Source of the DNA: an uncultured Helcococcus sp.
Lineage (GTDB): Bacteria > Bacillota > Clostridia > Tissierellales > Peptoniphilaceae
Assembly: GCA_937926545.1 (NCBI GenBank)
Contig: CALAZW010000067.1
Span: 24,230 to 88,229 of the forward strand
Reading direction: 5' to 3'
Length of the DNA stretch: 64,000 nt
Of this stretch, positions 49,360 through 57,923 are shown one piece after another. The first letter of the stretch is position 1. Each line of letters starts with the position of its first letter. The notes beneath the pieces were generated by a model. The model made no database searches, was not told the DNA's origin, and saw nothing but the letters and a program-made list of their open reading frames with translations. The position numbers were made by a program, and so were the translations under genes.

Positions 49360-49413
49360 AATATAGGTCTTCTATCTTACTTGGGCTCTACTATTTACTT
49401 ACAAATCTGTAAG
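49360..49413 (-). promoter_or_regulatory. Candidate regulated promoter of the ABC genes
   Basis: The dyad CTTACA-4 bp-TGTAAG (49398-49413) lies about 40 bp upstream of TATATT (49360-49365). The -35 region at 17-bp spacing is non-consensus, so activation by the adjacent response regulator, bound near -52, is plausible. Operator identity is inferred. Confidence 0.5.
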
Positions 49414-49429
49414 AAAAAAGTCCACTATT

Positions 49430-50647
49430 CTATTTCAAGAATAATAGACTAAATATCACCGAATTCTCATCATTTTGTACTGATATGGTTCCCTTTTGTC
49501 TCTCCACTATTTCCTTGGCCAGGTTAAGTCCTATCCCCACTGATTCTGGGTTGTCATTGTGCTTGGACTTATAAAACCTGATAAAGAGCTTGGATAGCTC
49601 ATCGCTGTCTATAGGGTCTCCTGCATTTATAACATCCACCCTAATCATGGATATATTTATGGTATATCTAATGATTATCTGGGAATTTTCATAGCCGTGT
49701 TCTATGGCATTTTTTACTATGTTCATAAGGGCTTCCTTGGTCCAGTTATAGTCCAGATCCACTTCCTTGTCCAAATCCCCCTGGTGGACGATTTCCATCT
49801 GCTTATTCTTTAACTGGCTGTAAAAAACCGTCGGAAAGTCTTCAGACATTTGATAGCCTATAAATTTTTCCTTCTTAAAGTTTATAGCATTGGCCTCCAT
49901 CTTGGATATTTTCAACAAGGATTCAGTCAGCCATCTAAGCCTACTTATTTGCTGGCTACTGGCCTCTAAAAACCTTTTGGAATCCTCAGACAGGTTTTCA
50001 TCATTCATGACAATTTCATTGTACATGGAAAGGCTGGCTATAGGGGTTTTAATTTGGTGGGATATGTCTGCCAAGCTATCCCTGATAAAGGCATTGTCAT
50101 CATAGAGCTTGTCATAGTTTTTCTTAACTGCTATGCCCATCTTATTAAACCTGGAATTTAACTTGGACTTGGTAGTCCCATCCAACTCCTTTAGCCTTAT
50201 ATTAAAGTTTTGACTTAAAACCGAATCTATAAACCTGTCTACAGATTTTATATAGTTTCTAGTCTGCCAGGCATTGGTAACCAGGGCGAAAATATTTAGG
50301 ACCATGATTATAACCAAGAGGATAAAGCTATTTTCATAAAGCCTTCTACTTATGGTTCTATAGCTTTCCATATGGCCTGAATCTTCACTGTAGCCATATT
50401 TTTTCAAGATTTTCTTCCCCTCTTCTATTTCTTCTTCTGTCTTGTCCCTAAAAAAAGACTCTATATACTCTATCTCACTTTGGGGCTTATCCTTGATTAT
50501 GCCCACTGCTATGGCCGCCTCATTATCGATAAGCTCTCTTCTTATCTGCAAATTAATGCTGATGGAAAACAAGAGTAAAAGTAAAAAGATAAAAAGGATA
50601 TTTGCCAGGGTCGACCTGACCACCTTTTTCCCATCTACAAATAACAT
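49430..50647 (-). CDS. Sensor histidine kinase
   Basis: The 405-aa kinase has two membrane helices (~12-34, ~106-126) enclosing a ~70-aa charged extracellular loop. A linker, a dimerisation domain with phospho-acceptor His197 (DISHQIKTPIAS) and an ATPase domain follow, with N-box NIVKNAIEH and G-box VGIGLNLAKEIVE. The loop distinguishes it from loopless BceS-type sensors. The start overlaps the response regulator stop by one base (TAATG). Confidence 0.93.
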   Translation of the reverse strand: MLFVDGKKVVRSTLANILFIFLLLLLFSISINLQIRRELIDNEAAIAVGIIKDKPQSEIEYIESFFRDKTEEEIEEGKKILKKYGYSEDSGHMESYRTISRRLYENSFILLVIIMVLNIFALVTNAWQTRNYIKSVDRFIDSVLSQNFNIRLKELDGTTKSKLNSRFNKMGIAVKKNYDKLYDDNAFIRDSLADISHQIKTPIASLSMYNEIVMNDENLSEDSKRFLEASSQQISRLRWLTESLLKISKMEANAINFKKEKFIGYQMSEDFPTVFYSQLKNKQMEIVHQGDLDKEVDLDYNWTKEALMNIVKNAIEHGYENSQIIIRYTINISMIRVDVINAGDPIDSDELSKLFIRFYKSKHNDNPESVGIGLNLAKEIVERQKGTISVQNDENSVIFSLLFLK

Positions 50648-51333
50648 TAATTAACCTCCTGGTCCCACCTGTAACCAATTCCCCTAACAGTCACTATGTA
50701 GCTAGGATCTGATAGGTCATCTTCTATTTTTTCCCTCAATCTACTAATATAGACTGAAATGGTATTGTCTCCTATAAAGTCTCCCTCCGCATCCCACAAA
50801 TGCTCCAGGATTTGATTTCTACTTAGGGCAATCTTTTTATTGTCCATAAAGTAGTTTAAAAGCTTGTATTCTGAAGGGGTTAGGTCTAAGACCTGGTCCT
50901 TCTTATAGGCCTTGGCTGCAGCCACATCTATTCTAATGTCTCCAGAGTTTTTTTCCAGACTAACCTGCTTCTTAGAAGCTCTTTTTAAGATGGATCTTAC
51001 CCTTACCATCAATTCCTTCAGGCTAAAGGGCTTGGTTATATAGTCGTCTGCCCCAAAGTCAAAGCCCTTGATCAGGTCCTCTTCATCATCTCTTGCGGTT
51101 AAAAATATAACTGGTACTTCACTAAATTCCCTAACATAGGAACATAGGCCATAACCATCCCCATCAGGAAGGCCCACATCCAGGACCAAAAGATCATAGT
51201 CCATATCTTCCAAGTATTTTTTTGCCTCAGCCACTGACTCGGCATGGTCTATCTTATAGCCCTCCTTGTTAAAGGAATATACCAAACCCATGCTTAAGGA
51301 TTTATCATCTTCTACTAATAAAATTTTTTCCAT
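50647..51333 (-). CDS. OmpR/PhoB-family response regulator
   Basis: The 228-aa regulator has a receiver domain with D9/D10, phospho-acceptor Asp52 (LDVGLPDGDG), the FLTAR threonine and the KPF lysine. A winged-helix DNA-binding domain (~130-228) follows, ending VRGIGYRWD. The ATG at 51333 has GGAGG 5 nt before it and replaces an in-frame upstream start at 51345. It is the first gene of the two-component/ABC module and the likely activator of the ABC genes. Confidence 0.95.
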   Translation of the reverse strand: MEKILLVEDDKSLSMGLVYSFNKEGYKIDHAESVAEAKKYLEDMDYDLLVLDVGLPDGDGYGLCSYVREFSEVPVIFLTARDDEEDLIKGFDFGADDYITKPFSLKELMVRVRSILKRASKKQVSLEKNSGDIRIDVAAAKAYKKDQVLDLTPSEYKLLNYFMDNKKIALSRNQILEHLWDAEGDFIGDNTISVYISRLREKIEDDLSDPSYIVTVRGIGYRWDQEVN

Positions 51334-51416
51334 AATAGCCTCCATTTGTATTCTATCTGGCCTTTCTATATATAAGCTTACTAATTTCTTACATTTTAGT
51401 TATCTGGCTCATCTTG

Positions 51417-51459
51417 CCCTACTAGGTATTTACCCTACTTGTCTAATCTTATTATAACA
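51417..51459 (-). promoter_or_regulatory. Promoter and direct repeats upstream of the response regulator gene
   Basis: An extended -10 TGTTATAAT (51451-51459) is followed downstream by two AGTAGGG heptamers on the minus strand (51433-51439 and 51417-51423), 16 bp apart. The repeats could be a protein-binding site. This is inference from spacing only. Confidence 0.4.
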
Positions 51460-51484
51460 TCTAGCCGCCCGCTTAGAAATTAAA

Positions 51485-51510
51485 TTAAGCCTAGAAAAAA
51501 ATAGGCTTAA
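51485..51510 (-). terminator. Terminator of comEC
   Basis: TTAAGCCTA and TAGGCTTAA pair around an 8-nt T-rich loop, followed on the minus strand by TTTAATTTCT, 9 nt after the comEC stop. Confidence 0.72.
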
Positions 51511-51519
51511 TAAAAGGTT

Positions 51520-53676
51520 TTATAAGTGGTTGTAGGGATAAATCCTATAGCCTCTAGGAGATATGATAATTAAAATGTTTCCATCCAGGTCTGTCCTATA
51601 GGTTTTAATGGATCTTTCATCCAGTCTTTTTAATACTTCCTTGGATGGATGGCCATAGCCATTACCCTGGCCAACAGATATGAGGGCATCCTTGATGCTT
51701 ATACTGTCTAGAAAGTCCTCCTGGCTGGAAGAGGCTGACCCATGGTGGGAAACCTTTAAGATGTCTGTAGCTTTAAGCTTGTCCCCTATTAGTTTCTCGT
51801 TTTCTTCTATGTCTCCTGTCAAGAGCAGGTGGGTGGAAAAAACTTCCAAGCCAAGGACCAGGCTGCTATCATTGGTTCTTTCTTCCCCCGCCCCTTCCAG
51901 GATGGTTGTAAGCTTGGCCTGGCCTAGCCTTAACTTTTCATCTTTTGAAAGCTTTATAATTTCCTGTCCTTCCAAGTCTAACACCTCATCCTGGCCTATA
52001 TAGATCTTATCTATGGGGATTTTTCCTAGGATCTGGTAGAGATTTCCCATATGATCAAAGTCCAGATGGGAGATAAAGACCTTGTCCAGTTTTTTTACCT
52101 TGTTCTTTTTTAAATACTTGATTAAATCCTCACCTGATCTTTCCTTGGCCATGGGATTTCCTCCCAGGTCAAAAAGAACATTTTCATAGCGGTCCCTATA
52201 AAGGATACAGTCTCCCTGGCCCACATCCACCATATTGATAAAAACCAAGGGCCGGGTCTGGTAAAGGTAAATATTAAGGGTAAAAATTAGAAGGCTGGAC
52301 TTGAAGAAAAATCTTTTATAACTATAGTCTATTCTTTCCAGTCTTTTTTTCTCCACTAGTAAAATTATAAGTAAATAGGCCACTAAAAGGTCATAAAAGT
52401 TAAAGCTTGAAAAGTTTAAGTTTAGAAAATCCCAGCTATAGATCAAGTCTGCCAGGCCCTCTATAAGGATGAAAAGCCCCCTTAATAGCGGGTTTAAAAT
52501 CCACTTGATCAGGCTTAGGCCAGTCAAGGAAAAAACTGAAAAAATAATAAATAGTTCAAAGATAGGTAGGATTAAAAGATTGGCGAAAAAAGAAGCCAGG
52601 TTAAATTCATCAAATATATAAAGTTGGATGGGAAGCAGGCTAAGCTGGATGGCCAAATAGGGCCTAAAGGGCTTCCAGCCTTTGCCCGGTAAGAGATAGG
52701 TCAATTTATCCTTTACATAAAACAAGCCAAAAAGAGATAGAAAACTCAGGTAGAAGGACAGGCTATAAAGGGAGTAGGGATTTATTAGAAGGATGATAAG
52801 ACCGGCCAGATAAAGGCTATTGAGCCTATCATAAATATTTAAGTATTCCATGGCCACAAGGGAAAGCCCATACATGATAAGCGCCCTTTGAAGGGATAAG
52901 GGAAAGTAGATTAAATAACCATAAAATAGAAGGAGAAAAAAGATAAAAATACTTACCTTTTTCTTTTTTTGTCCACTTAACTCTCCCAACTTTTCCAGGA
53001 TTAAAATAAAGATATTTATATGAAGGCCTGATATGGAAAGGATATGGGCCAGGCCAATTTTCCTATACTTGTCCAGGTCCTCCCTGGCAGGACCATCACC
53101 TGCTAGGATTAGTTTTTCCATGAGTTTTCCCATTTGGGGGTCCTTGTCTTTTAGAAGGTTATTTTTTAATTTTTCCCCCAGCCTCCCCCTAATAGTTGAG
53201 GATAGGAAGACTTCCTTGGTCGTCTCCAACTCCCAAAATATTTTCTTGGATTTTAAGTGTTTTCTATAGCTAAAGACATGAAAGTTGTCCTGGGATTTAA
53301 GGGGCTTAAGTCTTCCTTTCAAGCTTAGCCTGTCCCCTCTTCTATAGATTGCCTTGGACTTAAATAGGTATCTTTTAGAGCCGGCCTTAAGCTGGTAGGT
53401 GTTTTTATAGTCACCCAGACGAGCATCCACCACCTCAACTTTTAGGATTTTTTTAGAATCCAAATTCTTTTCTTCTTCATTGTAAATACTCATTCTCAAG
53501 GGCGCCAAGAATAAAAAGATTAAGGCCAGGGCCAGGCGTTTATTTTCCACAAGCAAAAAAAGAAGAAGGCTTAAGAAAAGAAGGAAAAAAAGAAGCCCCC
53601 TATTTAGAATAATTCTTTGAAATACCAAGATGGATATACTATAAATAATTAAGAGCTTAAAAATCGGTCTTTTCAT
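51520..53676 (-). CDS. comEC: DNA internalisation protein ComEC/Rec2
   Basis: The 718-aa competence channel has an N-terminal DUF4131-like region with hydrophobic helices and an OB-like part. The central Competence domain follows (AHILSISGLHINIFI, LSLQRALIMYGLSLVA). A C-terminal metallo-beta-lactamase domain (~475-718) has VDVGQGDCIL, SHLDFDHMGN and VSHHGSASSS. The metal ligands appear intact. It imports single-stranded DNA across the membrane in competent bacteria. It is monocistronic here, detached from its usual holA/rpsT neighbours; no comEA precedes it. Confidence 0.95.
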   Translation of the reverse strand: MKRPIFKLLIIYSISILVFQRIILNRGLLFFLLFLSLLLFLLVENKRLALALIFLFLAPLRMSIYNEEEKNLDSKKILKVEVVDARLGDYKNTYQLKAGSKRYLFKSKAIYRRGDRLSLKGRLKPLKSQDNFHVFSYRKHLKSKKIFWELETTKEVFLSSTIRGRLGEKLKNNLLKDKDPQMGKLMEKLILAGDGPAREDLDKYRKIGLAHILSISGLHINIFILILEKLGELSGQKKKKVSIFIFFLLLFYGYLIYFPLSLQRALIMYGLSLVAMEYLNIYDRLNSLYLAGLIILLINPYSLYSLSFYLSFLSLFGLFYVKDKLTYLLPGKGWKPFRPYLAIQLSLLPIQLYIFDEFNLASFFANLLILPIFELFIIFSVFSLTGLSLIKWILNPLLRGLFILIEGLADLIYSWDFLNLNFSSFNFYDLLVAYLLIILLVEKKRLERIDYSYKRFFFKSSLLIFTLNIYLYQTRPLVFINMVDVGQGDCILYRDRYENVLFDLGGNPMAKERSGEDLIKYLKKNKVKKLDKVFISHLDFDHMGNLYQILGKIPIDKIYIGQDEVLDLEGQEIIKLSKDEKLRLGQAKLTTILEGAGEERTNDSSLVLGLEVFSTHLLLTGDIEENEKLIGDKLKATDILKVSHHGSASSSQEDFLDSISIKDALISVGQGNGYGHPSKEVLKRLDERSIKTYRTDLDGNILIIISPRGYRIYPYNHL

Positions 53677-53720
53677 GACTTACTCCTATAAAAAGTTTCT
53701 AGTTATTTATTTGCTATCTT

Positions 53721-53729
53721 TGATATAAT
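53721..53729 (+). promoter_or_regulatory. Extended -10 promoter of the AlaX-like gene
   Basis: TGATATAAT is an extended -10 about 19 nt before the start codon, which also has AAGAGGTG upstream. The -35 is weak. Confidence 0.6.
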
Positions 53730-53747
53730 AGGCTAAGAGGTGAAAAC

Positions 53748-54380
53748 ATGTTTGCAAAAAATCCATATATAAGCAGTTTGGAGACTAGGGTTCTAAAAAG
53801 AAAGTATATAAATAACCAAATGCACTTTACCCTTGAGGACAGCCTGCTATTAAACTACGATGAAGATAATATAAGTGAAGAAAAACTTTATATTAATAAT
53901 GAATTAATTAAAAATATGTACAAGTCCAATATGGGTATGATTTATGTTTTAGATAAAAAAATAGACGGAGACTTTGTCAAGGTGGAAATAGACCCTCTAA
54001 CCAGGGCCCATATTCTAAGGATTAATTCAGCTAGATACCTGATTATTAATGCCCTTGATAAGTACCTTTCCCTGGAAGCCAAGGACTTTTTTACAGACCA
54101 TGACTATGGAGTCTTCAAAATAGATAATATTTTCTTTGACAACCAGGCCAAGGAAATATTAGATATCTTAAATGAAATGGTTAATTTTTACATAGAAATA
54201 GGCTTAGACATAATAAGCAAAAAAAGAAATGATGATCTGATTACCAAGATAGATGGTCTTTACCAAGGGGCTTTTCTAGGCCACCATCTAGGTAATACCT
54301 CAGAAATTATGTATTTTGAGATAGTTGATTATAGGTTTGATGAAAAAGGTATTATTGTAAAATACCAAACAAAGAGATAA
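53748..54380 (+). CDS. AlaX-like protein lacking most zinc ligands
   Basis: The 210-aa protein fits the layout of free-standing alanyl-tRNA editing proteins (AlaX/AlaRS editing domain). It has an N-terminal NPYISSLETRVLKR strand, then IDPLTRAHILRINSARYLI where editors have the R-x-x-H-M-R-x-H-S-A-x-H-L motif, and AFLGHHLGNTSEI where they have C-G-G-T-H-V-x-N-T-G-E-I. The HxxxH zinc pair is N93/Y97 and the Cys is Leu177; only a His in GHH remains. The GGGQ motif is missing. The protein is probably not a zinc-dependent editor and may bind RNA or another partner. Assignment is by eye. Confidence 0.6.
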   Translation: MFAKNPYISSLETRVLKRKYINNQMHFTLEDSLLLNYDEDNISEEKLYINNELIKNMYKSNMGMIYVLDKKIDGDFVKVEIDPLTRAHILRINSARYLIINALDKYLSLEAKDFFTDHDYGVFKIDNIFFDNQAKEILDILNEMVNFYIEIGLDIISKKRNDDLITKIDGLYQGAFLGHHLGNTSEIMYFEIVDYRFDEKGIIVKYQTKR

Positions 54381-54399
54381 TCAACTATCTCTTTGTTTT
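54370..54399 (+). terminator. Terminator of the AlaX-like gene
   Basis: A 10-bp stem (CAAAGAGATA/TATCTCTTTG) with a 6-nt loop is followed by TTTTC. It overlaps the stop codon and may also act on the convergent gene. Confidence 0.8.
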
Positions 54400-54412
54400 C
54401 TAAAAGATTTGA

Positions 54413-54811
54413 TTAGAATAAAAAGCTAAAACTTTTGTAGTAGCTATTTAATTTAGTACAGAGCTTGTCCAATCTCCTATAATAGGTGCTAGGAGACATA
54501 TATAGGCTAGATGCTATATCGTAAACTCTCATATTCTCTTCAAATTTCAATACTACTATTTGCCTTTCTTCTTCGTTTAATATTGTAAATAGTAGGTTTC
54601 TTAGGTAAATGTCTCTTCGTAATTTTCTGATTTCATGTATTTCATGGTTTATTTTTTCACCTTCCTTTACCTTATCAGAATAGTATATATGAATATTATT
54701 TTCATACATCTTGCTTTCCGTAATTTTTGATAACAATTCATTCAATCTTTCCTCGTTATCTCGATAATTTTCAAAGACTTTCTTAATATTAACTTGTATT
54801 ATATTTGACAT
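54413..54811 (-). CDS. Small sigma-70 region 4-like DNA-binding protein
   Basis: The 132-aa protein is charged and helical in its first half. It carries a C-terminal helix-turn-helix (LNEEERQIVVLKFEENMRVYDI...MSPSTYYRRLDKL) resembling sigma-70 region 4, as in ArpU/RinA-like phage regulators and DUF1492-type proteins. No region 2 is present, so it is not a complete sigma factor. The start has only a weak ribosome-binding site (TTAGGAT) within a dyad. No phage genes are nearby. The target is unknown. Confidence 0.72.
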   Translation of the reverse strand: MSNIIQVNIKKVFENYRDNEERLNELLSKITESKMYENNIHIYYSDKVKEGEKINHEIHEIRKLRRDIYLRNLLFTILNEEERQIVVLKFEENMRVYDIASSLYMSPSTYYRRLDKLCTKLNSYYKSFSFLF

Positions 54812-54814
54812 ATC

Positions 54815-54828
54815 CTAAGTACTCTTAG
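54815..54828 (-). promoter_or_regulatory. Dyad at the start of the sigma-4-like gene
   Basis: CTAAG-4 bp-CTTAG overlaps the weak ribosome-binding site and lies just downstream of a TATAAT -10. It could be an autoregulatory operator or a translation-blocking hairpin. Confidence 0.35.
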
Positions 54829-54926
54829 AAAACACTATGGTATTATTATATATCCCTTCTCATTTTTATGCATTTTTTAGTCTGTCATATATGTAAAATA
54901 ATCTTTATAAGTGAATAATATAAAGA

Positions 54927-54961
54927 AATAACCATCTATTCCAAAGGAAAAGATGGTTATT
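54927..54961 (-). terminator. Terminator of the HAD gene within a nested inverted repeat
   Basis: AATAACCATCT/AGATGGTTATT form an 11-bp stem with a 13-nt loop, followed by TCTTT on the minus strand. An outer pair, AAGTGAATA (54909-54917) and TATTCACTT (54970-54978), encloses it. Confidence 0.75.
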
Positions 54962-54995
54962 GATGTATATATTCACTTGATTTTATTACATTTAT

Positions 54996-55730
54996 TTAAT
55001 CTAGCTCTATAGTCGTCACACTTGGGTCCAAGGCATAGATAACATCTTTTCTTTCTACCCTTATATTGGCCCTATTTCTCAATTCCTCATCATCTCTTAT
55101 CATTTCTAATAAAAGGTGGGAAGGATTTATAGCTATGGGATTTTCCATGGTCTTTAACATGGAAAAGTCTCCATTGGTATCTCCATAGGCATAGGATTTA
55201 GTCACATCAATATCATATTCTTCTATGAATTTATTGATTTGCTTTTGCTTGGATACACTATCCCACATGGGAATAATATTTCCAGTGAATTTGTCATTCT
55301 CATCAAAGACAAATTCTGTTCCCTTATAGGCTGTAACCTTATACTTACTTGATAGTTTAGATATTAAAAACTCTGGTGATCCTGAAACAAAAAATACTAA
55401 ATGGCCATTTTCTTGGTGGTACTTAATCCTATCTCTAGTATATCTGTATACTATTTCACCACTTTCTTCTATTACTTGCTTGGCTGTATAGTCTATTAAG
55501 GATAGGTCTATCCCTTCCAGGTTTTCCCTATAGACTTCACTTACTCTTTCCAAATAATCATCAAATTCTCCATATCTTCTCTCAAATTGAACATATTTTT
55601 CTCTGATGTCATTTACCCAGTACTTTTCATCTATTATTCCATACTTAACAAGTTTCTTAAAGTGCTTTACCTGTATGGACTCCCTTACCAGGGTACCGTC
55701 AATGTCGAAAAAGGCTGCTATTTTTTTCAT
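54996..55730 (-). CDS. HAD superfamily IB phosphatase (SerB-like)
   Basis: The 244-aa hydrolase has motif I DIDGT (D9, D11), motif II SGSPEF (~116-121), a likely motif III lysine and motif IV GDTNGD (~183-188). The four-helix cap lies between motifs I and II. This HAD-IB group contains phosphoserine phosphatase-like and lipid or small-molecule phosphatases. The substrate is not deducible. AAGGAG precedes the ATG. It follows a small membrane protein by 12 nt and probably shares its transcript. Confidence 0.88.
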   Translation of the reverse strand: MKKIAAFFDIDGTLVRESIQVKHFKKLVKYGIIDEKYWVNDIREKYVQFERRYGEFDDYLERVSEVYRENLEGIDLSLIDYTAKQVIEESGEIVYRYTRDRIKYHQENGHLVFFVSGSPEFLISKLSSKYKVTAYKGTEFVFDENDKFTGNIIPMWDSVSKQKQINKFIEEYDIDVTKSYAYGDTNGDFSMLKTMENPIAINPSHLLLEMIRDDEELRNRANIRVERKDVIYALDPSVTTIELD

Positions 55731-55742
55731 TTCACAACTCCT

Positions 55743-56099
55743 TTAGTTTTTATTTTTACTCTTGGTCTTCTTTTCTTTTCTATTGGTTATATCCTGGCCT
55801 ATACTATCAAATATATCTAGTATCAAGGCAAAAAATATGTTTACCCAACCAAATACTTCCAGTAAAACAGCTCTGTTAATCAATACCAGGCCAACTGGTT
55901 CTATTATTAACCTATATCCCTGGAATAAAAATATAAGCCCCATTATTACTCCAGCAAAACCCATAATATATTTATAGATTCTTTTTTGATTAAAGAAAAT
56001 ATAAAATACCAAGGTTAGGCCGATGGATATTAAGGCCATAACAGGTATTGATACCAGGCTTGACTTATAGTCTGAGATAATCTTAAATAATGATTTCAT
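55743..56099 (-). CDS. Uncharacterised small integral membrane protein
   Basis: The 118-aa protein has three to four hydrophobic helices (~15-35, 40-62, 67-82 and 84-97) and a basic tail (RKEKKTKSKNKN). I do not recognise the family. AGGAGGG lies 5 nt before the ATG. It sits between map and the HAD gene with short gaps, so it is probably co-transcribed. Confidence 0.72.
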   Translation of the reverse strand: MKSLFKIISDYKSSLVSIPVMALISIGLTLVFYIFFNQKRIYKYIMGFAGVIMGLIFLFQGYRLIIEPVGLVLINRAVLLEVFGWVNIFFALILDIFDSIGQDITNRKEKKTKSKNKN

Positions 56100-56107
56100 A
56101 GGCCCTC

Positions 56108-56911
56108 CTAAAATTTATACTTGTCTATCCATTCTAATTCTTCTTCTGTTAGTTGGTAGTCATCTTGAAGGGTCAAGATATCTGCCTTGCCATCTCTTAC
56201 AACCAGGGTGTGTTCAAACTGACAGGACATGCTGCCATCCTTGGTCTTTGCTACCCAACCATTGTCTTCCATGGCGATATCATAGTCGCCCACATTTACC
56301 ATAGGTTCTATGGTTATAACCATATTTTCCATAAGTCTTTGGCCTCTTCCTGGCTTACCATAGTGAAGAACCTGAGGGTCTTCATGCATTTCTTCTCCTA
56401 TACCGTGGCCTACAAAGTGTCTTACAACAGAAAAACCTTCTGCTTCCACATAGGATTGGATGGCATGACCTATATCTCCCAGTCTCTTGCCGTGAACAGC
56501 CTGTTCAATTCCCCTGTATAGGGACTCTTCTGTCACTTCCATAAGCTTTTGATTTTCTTCACTTAGTTCACCTATGGCATAGGACCAACAAGAATCTGCC
56601 AAATAGCCTTCATAGTTAACCACATTATCTATGGATAAAATATCTCCTTCTTCTAGGACTATATCCTCTCTTGGAAATCCATGGCATATTTCATCATTTA
56701 ATGATGTACATAGGGCATAGGGAAATCCTTCATAGCCCTTTTGTTCAGGACTGGCCTTCTTATAGGTCATAAAAGCTTCTGCAAAGTCATTTACTTGCAT
56801 GGTGGTAAGTCCTGGTTTAATTATTCTTCTTATAGCTAGATGGGTCTTGGCAAGTATCTCACCAGCCCTTCTCATACCTTCTATTTCTTCTTCAGTTTTT
56901 AAATATATCAT
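56108..56911 (-). CDS. map: Methionine aminopeptidase, type I
   Basis: The 267-aa enzyme removes N-terminal Met from nascent proteins. All five metal ligands are visible: D95, D106, H169, E202 and E233, together with substrate-binding H77 (ICHGFP). A C-terminal extension of about 20 residues beyond the last strand is the only oddity. It is not in the usual secY-adk-map ribosomal context. It begins directly after the TPR gene stop, which suggests coupling. Confidence 0.96.
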   Translation of the reverse strand: MIYLKTEEEIEGMRRAGEILAKTHLAIRRIIKPGLTTMQVNDFAEAFMTYKKASPEQKGYEGFPYALCTSLNDEICHGFPREDIVLEEGDILSIDNVVNYEGYLADSCWSYAIGELSEENQKLMEVTEESLYRGIEQAVHGKRLGDIGHAIQSYVEAEGFSVVRHFVGHGIGEEMHEDPQVLHYGKPGRGQRLMENMVITIEPMVNVGDYDIAMEDNGWVAKTKDGSMSCQFEHTLVVRDGKADILTLQDDYQLTEEELEWIDKYKF

Positions 56912-57826
56912 CTAGTCCCCCATTATCTTCTTAAATTTTTCTGTTTCTCTTATTTTTTCAAAGTCCTCATCTTTTCTCGCATACTTGATAATATCTTTAT
57001 CCAAGGACACTGCTATATCCAAGTCCCTTAAACTACAATTCACATTATTCAACTTAATATAGCTACACGCTCTATTATAGTATAAATTTGCTGAATCGTC
57101 ATTGTTTTCAATACCCAAATTAAGTATGTTTATAGCCTCAGGATAGTTATTTTCTTCTATGTATAGGGCCGACATATTTAAGTAGGTATTGCTGTAGTTG
57201 GGATTTAAGGCCAGGGATTTATAATAGTAGTCAAAGGCCTTATCGATTTCCTTCATTTTAGCATATACCACTCCCAGATTAAAATAGGATCTAAAATAAT
57301 TGGGCTCTATGGCTATAGACTTATTTAACATTTCTATTGATTTTTTATAATCCTGCTTGTTTTCATATATGGATCCTAGATTATTATAGGCCATATAGTC
57401 ATCTTCAACCAAGTCTAATGTCTTATTATAGTAAATAATAGCCTGGTCAAAATCCTTCATTAAATCGTAAAGGTTGGCCAAGAAAAAGTAGGCCCTATCA
57501 TATTCTGGGTCCAGGTCTATACAACTTTTATAAAGCTTTTCTGCCCTTTTATAGTCCCCTGTTTTTTCACTTATCATGGCCATGCCATAAAGGGCTGCCG
57601 CCTGCTGACCATCCAACCCATATATTTTTTCATAGGCCTGGTAGGACTCTTCATTTTCATTAAGTTCATCCTTGATTAAGGCCTGAAAATATAGGATATC
57701 TATCTTTTCCTGGATCTTGTCTGTATTTTCCAAGGCCATTTGGAGAAAATCCAAAGCCTTTTCTTTATTTTCATCTAAGTATAATTCTGTTGCCTTGATT
57801 TTAAAATTCGTGTATTTTAAATTCAT
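56912..57826 (-). CDS. Tetratricopeptide repeat protein
   Basis: The 304-aa soluble protein is built almost entirely of TPR-like helix pairs, about seven to eight repeats from residue ~25 to ~285. Clear units include AAALYGMAMISEKTGDYKRA, MAYNNLGSIYENKQDYKKS and FRSYFNLGVVYAKMKEIDKA. No signal peptide or membrane segment is seen. It probably acts as a cytosolic scaffold. It heads the TPR-map-membrane-HAD unit. Confidence 0.88.
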   Translation of the reverse strand: MNLKYTNFKIKATELYLDENKEKALDFLQMALENTDKIQEKIDILYFQALIKDELNENEESYQAYEKIYGLDGQQAAALYGMAMISEKTGDYKRAEKLYKSCIDLDPEYDRAYFFLANLYDLMKDFDQAIIYYNKTLDLVEDDYMAYNNLGSIYENKQDYKKSIEMLNKSIAIEPNYFRSYFNLGVVYAKMKEIDKAFDYYYKSLALNPNYSNTYLNMSALYIEENNYPEAINILNLGIENNDDSANLYYNRACSYIKLNNVNCSLRDLDIAVSLDKDIIKYARKDEDFEKIRETEKFKKIMGD

Positions 57827-57923
57827 CTTTCTTTAACTCCCTATTTTACTTCCAATATGTTATTATATCAGATAGTTTAGTTATTATAACATAAAATATT
57901 GGGTAATCAATATCTAGGTTGAT

